IMG/VR virus record: IMGVR_UViG_3300046535_001476
Span: 1 to 21,416 of that record
DNA: 21,416 bases
From: a virus
Direction: 5' to 3' (one strand)
The notes under the pieces were generated by a model. The model searched no databases. It worked only from the letters and a program-made list of their open reading frames with translations, and was not told the DNA's origin. Below are positions 6,080 to 11,407 of this stretch, piece by piece (the stretch's first letter is position 1; each line of letters opens with the position of its first letter). The position numbers and the translations under genes are program-made.

Positions 6080-6915
6080 CGGATGTCCTGGCGCTCTATG
6101 CCACCGAGCACGTCGCCAGCGACAAGGTGGCGTCGAAAGCCACAGCCACCTACTCGATCGATACATTGCTGCGCTGGTGGGGCGGGCGCACCTGCGACTA
6201 TGTCACGCCGGAGACGTGCGAAGCTTATGTGCGGGACCGGGTTGCAGCCGGCTGGAAGGACAGCACTGCTGCCCGAGAGCTGACGGTGCTGCGGGCGGCA
6301 CTCACCCGCGCGCACAAACGCGGCAAGATGGTGGAATTGCCCGCCGTTGAAATACCGTCGCGGCCGCCTGGCAGGGACCGCTGGCTGACGCGATCGGAAG
6401 CGGCTCGGCTGCTGTGGGAGAGCCGGCGCGACCCGCAGGCGCGCGGGCATTTGCCGTTGTTTATCCTGCTCGCGTTGGCGACAGGCGCGCGCTCCGGTGC
6501 ACTGTTCGATCTGCAATGGACGCAGGTCGATTTCACCGGCAACACGATCAATTTCAACCCGCCGGGCCGCCGACAAACGGCCAAAACCCGGCCGATCATT
6601 GCTATCCCGCGGCGGCTGCGCTGGTTCCTGCTGGCGGCGCATGCCCGAGCATCCTCTGCGCATGTGCTTGCCTTCAACGGCAAGCAGATCAAGAGCGTCA
6701 AGAAGTCATTCCGGGCGGCACGCGATCGTGCCGGGCTTGGGCCGGAGGTGGTGCCGTATACGCTGCGGCACAGCGCCGGCACCTGGCTGGCGCAGGCCGG
6801 CGTCGACCTGTGGACGATTGCCGGGTGGCTCGGGCACAGCCAGCAGAAGACGACCGAGCTGTACGCACACCACCATCCGAGCTTTCTGGCGGCGGCGCGC
6901 AAGGTGATGGATTGA
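5866..6915 (+). CDS. int: Tyrosine recombinase, phage integrase
   Basis: A 349-aa site-specific recombinase that should insert the phage DNA into the host chromosome and excise it. The ATG follows AGGAG. The N-terminal arm-binding domain (about 10-55) contains GGLYYIFWTERGRGRERSTGT. A SAM-like core-binding domain spans about 68-150, and the catalytic domain about 172-345. Active-site residues: Arg209 (ATGARSGAL), Lys240 (AKTRP), Arg301 (YTLRHSAG), His324 (WLGHS) and nucleophile Tyr333 (ELYAHHHP). The first position of the usual HxxR motif is Tyr298 instead of His, a replacement I believe also occurs in other alphaproteobacterial integrases. Candidate arm sites lie about 220 bp downstream of the stop codon. 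The enzyme looks intact. Confidence 0.92.
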   Translation: MPRRAEGPKLRPNPKRGGLYYIFWTERGRGRERSTGTRDHRQAAAIFTEWLGGQARPVEWSGPARASETRIADVLALYATEHVASDKVASKATATYSIDTLLRWWGGRTCDYVTPETCEAYVRDRVAAGWKDSTAARELTVLRAALTRAHKRGKMVELPAVEIPSRPPGRDRWLTRSEAARLLWESRRDPQARGHLPLFILLALATGARSGALFDLQWTQVDFTGNTINFNPPGRRQTAKTRPIIAIPRRLRWFLLAAHARASSAHVLAFNGKQIKSVKKSFRAARDRAGLGPEVVPYTLRHSAGTWLAQAGVDLWTIAGWLGHSQQKTTELYAHHHPSFLAAARKVMD

Positions 6916-6924
6916 GGCTCTGCT

Positions 6925-7152
6925 ATGACCGAAGACGAAGCCAAAGCCGAAATCGAGAAAGCCGGAGAAATTATTCTGGATAGTGTTGCCCACCTTCCAC
7001 CTCCAATCGCTGCGGTCGCAATGGTTGGTGCTCTGGCTGCCCAGGCCACACTCGCAAATTTTAATCTTGAGAATGTTATAAACGCCCTCCGATCCGCCTG
7101 GGCTGACATCCACCGGAACGAAGCGGGAAACGTCCGAATAACGTCCGAATAA
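6925..7152 (+). CDS. Small hypothetical protein after the integrase
   Basis: A 75-aa protein starting 9 bp after the integrase stop. The N-terminus is acidic and helical (MTEDEAKAEIEKAGEIILD), then comes a hydrophobic stretch (about residues 25-47, PPPIAAVAMVGALAAQATLA) that may be a membrane helix. No family is recognised. The last codons and the stop lie inside two tandem copies of GTCCGAATAA, so the end of the gene doubles as a possible recombinase binding region. The ribosome binding site is weak (GAGG, rather far from the ATG). Confidence 0.5.
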   Translation: MTEDEAKAEIEKAGEIILDSVAHLPPPIAAVAMVGALAAQATLANFNLENVINALRSAWADIHRNEAGNVRITSE

Positions 7153-7315
7153 CCCCCGTATTTGTCCGAATAATGCCGTCAAACCCCGCCGCCATCGTCA
7201 ACAAAATCAACGGCTTATAGGGGGAACCCGTCCCTTCACACGGGAGTAGGCACGGGAGATTTGGTGAATGTTTTCAGTAAGTTACCGAGGAGCGTCCGAA
7301 GAACCGTCCGAATAA
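7132..7315. other. Candidate attP region with integrase arm-type repeats
   Basis: GTCCGAATAA occurs at 7132-7141, 7143-7152, 7164-7173 and 7306-7315, with a variant GTCCGAAGAA at 7294-7303. The first three are spaced 11 and 21 bp apart, close to whole helical turns, and the last two are 12 bp apart. Two clusters of short direct repeats around about 120 bp of sequence just downstream of an integrase gene is the layout of a tyrosine-recombinase attP, with arm sites on both sides of a core. The enclosed stretch contains an inverted repeat CCCGT...ACGGG (7227-7231 and 7240-7244) and a direct repeat CACGGGAG (7239-7246 and 7251-7258), which are core candidates. The exact crossover site cannot be told from this window. 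Confidence 0.5.
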
Positions 7316-7329
7316 CGTTACGAGAGTCA
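7302..7329 (+). repeat. 28-bp direct repeat, copy 1
   Basis: This 28-bp segment contains CCGTCCGAATAACGTTACG and is repeated at 7585-7612 with a single difference (position 22, A or C). The copies are 283 bp apart and enclose the small gene at 7363-7557. The GTCCGAATAA core is the same as in the putative integrase arm sites. Confidence 0.9.
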
Positions 7330-7362
7330 ACGGGCGAAAGACAATCTATGGAGGAACATCAG

Positions 7363-7557
7363 ATGAAACGCTATGGGATGACGCGGGAGCACCTGCCCGG
7401 TATCGCCGAATTGCACAAGATTGCTGATCAGGTTGCCGACAAGATTCAGAACCTGTTCATACAGCAATTGCCGATGATGACTGCGACCCAGAAAGGGAGC
7501 ATTCGGAATGCTGTCCTCGATGCTTTGCTGGCCGCGACACAGGAGGACCAGCCGTAA
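7363..7557 (+). CDS. Small hypothetical protein between 28-bp repeats
   Basis: A 64-aa product starting at the ATG at 7363, which has a very strong ribosome binding site (GGAGGA, 7 bp upstream); an in-frame ATG at 7348 lacks one. The protein is helical, with the segment KIADQVADKIQNLF followed by LPMMTATQKGSIRNAVLDALLAA. No family is recognised. The gene and its leader are flanked by 28-bp direct repeats, so it may be a cassette gained or duplicated through recombination. Confidence 0.6.
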   Translation: MKRYGMTREHLPGIAELHKIADQVADKIQNLFIQQLPMMTATQKGSIRNAVLDALLAATQEDQP

Positions 7558-7584
7558 ATGTCCGAGATTAATCGAGCGGCGAAT

Positions 7585-7612
7585 AACCGTCCGAATAACG
7601 TTACGCGAGTCA
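7585..7612 (+). repeat. 28-bp direct repeat, copy 2
   Basis: Second copy of the 28-bp repeat (27 of 28 identical to 7302-7329). It ends three bases before the ATG of the next gene (7616), as a leader segment. It carries a further GTCCGAATAA copy at 7589-7598. Confidence 0.9.
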
Positions 7613-7615
7613 GCT

Positions 7616-8059
7616 ATGCAGGCACAACCGAAGAGAGACACGTTTCGTTTTCACCATTTCGAGCGGCCGATTGAGCGGCTGCCGTTCAACCCTGGCTACA
7701 GCGAGGAACGTCGCTGCACGATCTGCGGACAGGACGAGTATTCGTCCGGCCCGCAAGGCGCGGAATGCCCTGGTCCACCACCGCAAAAAGCGGCGATGCA
7801 GACACAACCGAGCGAGATGATAGATCGGGTGGCGGCGGCAATTTACGGTGTTGCGCCGGTTGGCGAGCGCCCCTGGAAAGACGCCCCGGCGACCACGCGC
7901 TATGACTGTGTGCTTCGCGCATGCGCCGCCATCGAGGCGATGCGCGAGCCGACCGAGGCGATGCTCGAGACGGGCGGCAAGGTTGTGTTGCATATCGGCG
8001 AGCATCGCAGCTCGGCCGATGTCTGGCGCGCGATGATCGACGAGGTTATGGGCGCGTAG
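7616..8059 (+). CDS. Two-part phage protein with Cys motif and MREPTEAM module
   Basis: A 147-aa protein that seems to be built from two modules. Residues 1-60 carry a possible zinc site (RRCTICGQDEY, then AEC). Residues 61-147 begin again with MQTQPSEM and contain IEAMREPTEAML and VWRAMIDEVMGA. This second module is homologous to the next gene, which also begins MQTQPS. An internal ATG at 7796 could start the second module separately. The function of the MREPTEAM family, known from rhizobial prophages, is not known. The last codons and stop (GGCGCGTAG) form part of a 23-bp copy of the tRNA-Val 5' end. Confidence 0.6.
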   Translation: MQAQPKRDTFRFHHFERPIERLPFNPGYSEERRCTICGQDEYSSGPQGAECPGPPPQKAAMQTQPSEMIDRVAAAIYGVAPVGERPWKDAPATTRYDCVLRACAAIEAMREPTEAMLETGGKVVLHIGEHRSSADVWRAMIDEVMGA

Positions 8060-8072
8060 CTCAGCGGCAGAG
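8050..8072 (+). repeat. Partial copy of the tRNA-Val 5' half
   Basis: These 23 bp are identical to the first 23 bases of the tRNA-Val gene at 8391 (acceptor strand, D-stem and most of the D-loop region). No anticodon arm or T-arm follows, so it is not a functional tRNA. It overlaps the end of the preceding gene, and AGAGGG at its end serves as the ribosome binding site of the gene at 8080. Confidence 0.9.
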
Positions 8073-8079
8073 GGCATCG

Positions 8080-8400
8080 ATGCAGACACAACCGAGCGCG
8101 ATGGTCGAGCGTGTAGCGCGCGCAATCGATGCCGATACCGGGATCTGGATGCGCACCAATAAGGGTGAGCGGTTGCCCTTCGAGATCATCGACCGCTCTG
8201 GCGAGCCGATTCTTTTGTCTGCCTGGGGTAGCCTTGAGGAAGCCAAAGCGGCGTGCGCGCGCACGGATCTTCTACGCCGCGCGGAAGCCGCCATCGCCGC
8301 GATGCGCGAGCCGACCGAGGCGATGATCTACATCGGCGAAGGCGTCGAGTTTCGCGGTGAGATATGGCGAGAAATGATTGACGCAGCTTTGGGCGCGTAG
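8080..8400 (+). CDS. Paralogue of the MREPTEAM-module protein
   Basis: A 106-aa protein starting with MQTQPSAMVERVARAI, which aligns with residues 61 onward of the preceding protein. Both share the helix AAIxAMREPTEAM and the ending WRxMIDxxxGA. The middle (residues about 20-60) is unrelated between the two. The ATG follows AGAGGG, which lies in the partial tRNA copy. The last ten bases lie inside the tRNA-Val gene, whose bases 8-10 provide the TAG stop codon. The function is unknown; a tandem duplication is the simplest origin. Confidence 0.65.
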   Translation: MQTQPSAMVERVARAIDADTGIWMRTNKGERLPFEIIDRSGEPILLSAWGSLEEAKAACARTDLLRRAEAAIAAMREPTEAMIYIGEGVEFRGEIWREMIDAALGA

Positions 8401-8465
8401 CTCAGCGGCAGAGCACCGGCCTCACATGCCGGGGGTCGCAGGTTCAATCCCTGCCGCGCCCACCA
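8391..8465 (+). tRNA. tRNA-Val (anticodon CAC)
   Basis: A complete cloverleaf of 75 bases. Acceptor GGGCGCG pairs with CGCGCCC, D-stem GCTC with GAGC, anticodon stem CCGGC with GCCGG around the loop CTCACAT (anticodon CAC, reading GTG), and T-stem GCAGG with CCTGC around TTCAATC. The 3' CCA is encoded (8463-8465). It reads the abundant GTG codon of these GC-rich genes. Since phage genes lie on both sides, it is probably phage-borne, but an old integration target cannot be excluded. Confidence 0.95.
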
Positions 8466-8469
8466 CGCC

Positions 8470-8687
8470 GAAACCAGGCTGTTAACCCTGTTTCTCAATT
8501 GCTATTGTAACTTGAGGTTACTATGTGTCCCGGTGCCGCGGGGAATGAGCCCCGCGGTTTACCAGGGAGGGATGGATGCAAATCCACCTCTTCCTGTCGC
8601 TTCGTTGGATGCGGCTCCGGCTAAAGATCCGTATCCGCCTGTAGCGACAGGGCGCCGGGGAAGTTAGCAGCTTCCTCGGCCGCCCTG
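8470..8687 (+). ncRNA. Candidate structured RNA or leader with five hairpins
   Basis: A 218-base stretch without a convincing gene but with successive helices. Hairpin 1 (8470-8494) pairs GAAAC/GTTTC plus AGG/CCT just after the tRNA and may be a terminator or processing site. Hairpin 2 has 8 bp, CCGCGGGG (8536-8543) with CCCCGCGG (8550-8557). Hairpin 3 pairs 8567-8577 with 8582-8590, has a 2-base bulge and is capped by a GCAA tetraloop. Hairpin 4 pairs CCTGTCGCT (8593-8601) with AGCGACAGG (8643-8651) around an inner 8-bp helix. Hairpin 5 pairs 8648-8663 with 8671-8687, about 16 bp with one bulge and one G-U pair. Helices 4 and 5 share four bases. No T-run follows hairpin 5. The gene at 8707 starts 20 bp later, so this may be its regulatory leader. 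No known family is recognised. Confidence 0.5.
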
Positions 8688-8706
8688 GCAACATAGGGAG
8701 ACTTGA

Positions 8707-8889
8707 GTGAATCGACAAGAAATACGCGAGGCACGCGAACTGCTGGGGATAACCCAAGGACAGCTCGCGCTCGCGTTGGGCGTCACCCGGAAGGCGGTAA
8801 ACCGGTGGGAGAAAGGCGAAGCACCGATCAGCACGGTGGTCGCGCTGGCGATCCGCCACCTCCTCGATCAGCACGAGGCCGCGGAATGA
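8707..8889 (+). CDS. Small XRE-family HTH regulator
   Basis: A 60-aa protein consisting of a single helix-turn-helix domain (LGITQGQLALALGVTRKAVNRWEKGEAPIS, residues 13-42) of the Cro/CI/XRE type, with a short helical tail. The start is GTG, with GGGAG (8696-8700) six bases upstream. Its TGA overlaps the ATG of the next gene (ATGA). It lies downstream of the hairpin-rich segment. It may control the small operon it heads or act as a second phage regulator. The domain call is strong; the target is unknown. Confidence 0.85.
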   Translation: MNRQEIREARELLGITQGQLALALGVTRKAVNRWEKGEAPISTVVALAIRHLLDQHEAAE

Positions 8890-9170
8890 AGCACCTTATC
8901 CTCGGCGCGCTTGCCGCCGCCGGCCTCGCCTTCACGGCGGCGGCCGAGCCCAACGCCGACATCGTCGGCGCCTGCCGCATCGCCAGCAGCAGCTACGTCG
9001 CGATGGAGAAATGCATTGCCGACGAGCGCAAGGCGCGCAACCTGCAGAGCTGCCTCGACGCGCTGTCGTCCTGGCCGAAGGACACGCCCTGTCCGACCGA
9101 GTGGCTGCAGGCCGCCGTCAGCAATATCCGGCAAGGGCTGCCGTGCCAGATGAGCGAGGTGCGGCAATGA
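8886..9170 (+). CDS. Secreted small Cys-rich protein
   Basis: A 94-aa product starting at the ATG at 8886 inside the preceding stop codon. Residues 1-20 form a signal peptide (MKHLILGALAAAGLAFTAAA) with an AxA cleavage motif. The mature part of about 74 residues has five cysteines (GACRIA, EKCIAD, QSCLDAL, TPCPTEW, LPCQM), suggesting disulfide bonds in the periplasm. No family is recognised. Its place just before a membrane peptide and the end of the early transcript would fit an envelope-directed role such as lysis assistance or superinfection exclusion, but this is only inference from location. Confidence 0.65.
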   Translation: MKHLILGALAAAGLAFTAAAEPNADIVGACRIASSSYVAMEKCIADERKARNLQSCLDALSSWPKDTPCPTEWLQAAVSNIRQGLPCQMSEVRQ

Positions 9171-9250
9171 CCATAGCTCTGATGTGGTTTCTGATTATTG
9201 GGGTCGCCGTCGTCATAGAGGAGGTGTTACGCGCTCGCGCCCGGTGGTGA
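9167..9250 (+). CDS. 27-aa membrane peptide
   Basis: A reading frame too short for most gene finders. It starts at an ATG that overlaps the stop of the secreted-protein gene (ATGA). The peptide is one hydrophobic helix (MTIALMWFLIIGVAVVIEEV) followed by a basic end (RARARW), so its C-terminus would be cytoplasmic. It is shorter than known holins. It ends nine bases before the stop of the convergent late operon. Coding is supported by the coupling and the clear amphipathic design, not by homology. Confidence 0.5.
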   Translation: MTIALMWFLIIGVAVVIEEVLRARARW

Positions 9251-9259
9251 ATCCAACGG

Positions 9260-11407
9260 CTACGGCCCGAGCAGCCCATTCATACGCGATGGGATATTCG
9301 CCTGCGTCGTTGCCGCCAGAAGCCCGCTTAGCGGCGCCAGATACGGACGAGGTGGAGCCGGCGGGTTTGCCCCTAAAAGCCTATCAATGATCATCTGCCG
9401 CTGTGCCGGGTTGGTGGCCATCAGCATCTCGGCGGCCGAGGCTTGCACCTGCGGGTTCGGCCCGAACATCCGGTCAGCCATCCGGCTCACAAGGTTTTTG
9501 CCCAATCCAATGCCCAGAGTCCCTGCGGCAGCCGGCAGACCTCCCGTACCAAGGGCGATAGCGGTAGGCATCACGAGATCCGTTGCAGATGGCGGACCCT
9601 GATCAGCCGCCCGCCGCTCGGCGGTTTGCGGGCCTCCCATCACGTCAAATTTGGTGCGGAACATGGTCCGCTCATTGTGGACGGTCTGCATGAACTGGTT
9701 GAAATCGGCGTCATTGTCGAACAGGTGGCGCACGCGATTCTCCGCACCTTTGCTGCCGGTGATGCCAAGGCTTTCATCCCCGCCATAACCCCTGTTGTCG
9801 ACGTTTTCCCGCAGCTTCTGGGCCGCGCCCATCCGATAATACTGCAGATCGGTTGGCGACATGCCTTTGACCATCCCGCCGACCTCATCCGGCGTGTGCG
9901 AGAGGAAAGCATAGCCGTCCTTCATTACTCCTTGCGAGTGGCTCGGTCCGCCCCAGGCCGCGCGAGCGGCAGCGTAATCGGGATTAAGACTGTCCAGCTC
10001 ATCAAGATAAGCTCGTTGCACGCCATAAAGAGCCCGACCTTCGTCGGTGAGTTTCCCGGTGGTGGGATCGCGCGCGCTCGCGATCTGCTGATCAAGCCCG
10101 CGCTTGGCGGCATCGAGTGTGCGCATGTTCATACGCCCGCCGAAATGCGGCACACCCGCAGCGTCATAGGTCACCGAGTAATCGGCCGGATTGAATGGCA
10201 GGCCCTGCTCGAGCGCCTCGCGGCGATGTTGATCCATGCCGAATTTCAAACCCGCCTGCAAATCAGGATCGTCGGTGAACTGTTTTAGGCGATCCGAATA
10301 AATCGGCCGGGTATCGTCCATGGCAGTCTGGTAAAGCGGTGCCGAGTTGGCGCGCTTCTCGGCATCGAGCGCGGCTTGCGCTTCCACCACATTGCGCGTC
10401 GGCGAGATGTTCTGATCAATCAGCGTATGGAGCCGATCGCCGGCGCCTTCATCGCGCCTGACGAGCGCGCCGCCGGGCATCAGCGGACCACCCGAGGGGC
10501 CGCCGATGATCTCGCTTGCAGGCGTATCAGAGCGGTAGAGGGTGCCGGTTAACCGCTGCACTGGCTTGCCGCCGACATCAGCGAGAGTTAGCGGTTCGTT
10601 GGTGCTTCCGAGCCGCTGCCCCATCGTTTCGAGATTGGGGCCGCCCGCCTGGGCCGTCTTGTCGGTGGCGCTCTGGATCAGCCGCAGAGCCTGCTCGTCG
10701 ATCTTATCGGCTGCCGTCCGGGCGGGCGCCTCGCCCGGCAGCGACGGTAGAACCGATCGTTCCAGCCACGGCGATAGCAAACCGCCAAGCCGCATGAAGG
10801 GTGGCAGGGCACCGCCCAGGACGGCTCCGAGCAGGCCGCCGTACCCCGCGCCCCGCGCCGCCTCGCCAACGGAAGCCGCATTGTCCGCCGCCCCGGTGAC
10901 CCCGCCAAATAAAGTGCCGAGCCCAGCACTGCGCAGCGTCTGCGCGATCAGCGATGGAGCTTCCACCATAGGAACCCCGGCGCCACCGCCCCCAAGGCCG
11001 AGGCCGCCAACCAGGTTGAGCAACGTGTTTGCCCATGGATTGGCTCCCGCATAGGATTCGCGTCCTCGCTGCATCTCGCGCGAAGCCTGCGGGTAATCGA
11101 AGGGTTGGCCGCCGAATACCCAGCGGTTGGCGGCCAACCCGAGGGCTTGCGCCGGGTCCGACAGTCCGAGCGTGAAACCGTGAGCGACAGCGTCTTTAGG
11201 CCCGTAGGGCGCGGCCGGCAGGATGTAATCGCCACGAGCCGATGTGTCGGTTGCCGAGGGCGCGCTGCGGTTTTGGTAGCGCGCCCACGGGTCGTCGTCG
11301 GCAGGTGTGTCAGGGCGGAGAGCGCCTCCGACTGCCAGCCCGCCGGGTGCTGCGTTGGGGTTACGGGCTTGGTATCGAGCCCAAGGATCATCGGGAGTGT
11401 CTGCCAT
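9260..11407 (-). CDS. Large internal virion or ejection protein
   Basis: A 715-aa protein, the last gene of the leftward late operon. The N-terminus has two copies of DPWARYQ (residues 7-13 and 39-45) in disordered surroundings. Residues about 125-205 are Gly/Ala-rich and hydrophobic (LLNLVGGLGLGGGG, YGGLLGAVLGGALP), and a second hydrophobic stretch lies near 625-650. The middle and end are helical, with several coiled-coil-like parts. This profile and the position next to a lysozyme-bearing protein fit ejection proteins of podoviruses, which leave the capsid and help form a channel through the cell envelope (compare T7 gp15/gp16). Direct similarity to a named protein is not seen. The ATG overlaps the stop of the upstream gene (TGATG). 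Confidence 0.6.
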   Translation of the reverse strand: MADTPDDPWARYQARNPNAAPGGLAVGGALRPDTPADDDPWARYQNRSAPSATDTSARGDYILPAAPYGPKDAVAHGFTLGLSDPAQALGLAANRWVFGGQPFDYPQASREMQRGRESYAGANPWANTLLNLVGGLGLGGGGAGVPMVEAPSLIAQTLRSAGLGTLFGGVTGAADNAASVGEAARGAGYGGLLGAVLGGALPPFMRLGGLLSPWLERSVLPSLPGEAPARTAADKIDEQALRLIQSATDKTAQAGGPNLETMGQRLGSTNEPLTLADVGGKPVQRLTGTLYRSDTPASEIIGGPSGGPLMPGGALVRRDEGAGDRLHTLIDQNISPTRNVVEAQAALDAEKRANSAPLYQTAMDDTRPIYSDRLKQFTDDPDLQAGLKFGMDQHRREALEQGLPFNPADYSVTYDAAGVPHFGGRMNMRTLDAAKRGLDQQIASARDPTTGKLTDEGRALYGVQRAYLDELDSLNPDYAAARAAWGGPSHSQGVMKDGYAFLSHTPDEVGGMVKGMSPTDLQYYRMGAAQKLRENVDNRGYGGDESLGITGSKGAENRVRHLFDNDADFNQFMQTVHNERTMFRTKFDVMGGPQTAERRAADQGPPSATDLVMPTAIALGTGGLPAAAGTLGIGLGKNLVSRMADRMFGPNPQVQASAAEMLMATNPAQRQMIIDRLLGANPPAPPRPYLAPLSGLLAATTQANIPSRMNGLLGP

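Noticed and set aside
5920-6663. 247-codon - strand frame opposite the integrase
   Set aside because: The integrase on the + strand has all catalytic residues; the antisense frame is a GC-rich shadow.
7227-7250. tRNA-like T-arm in the putative attP core
   Set aside because: TCCC-TTCACAC-GGGA resembles a T-arm, but loop position 58 is not A and no acceptor end with CCA follows; it is not enough to name a tRNA attachment site.
8050-8072. Second tRNA gene
   Set aside because: Only the first 23 bases match tRNA-Val; anticodon and T arms are missing.
8521-8874. 117-codon - strand frame over the hairpin region
   Set aside because: No ribosome binding site or domain; it overlaps the well-supported HTH gene on the other strand and a segment dominated by inverted repeats.
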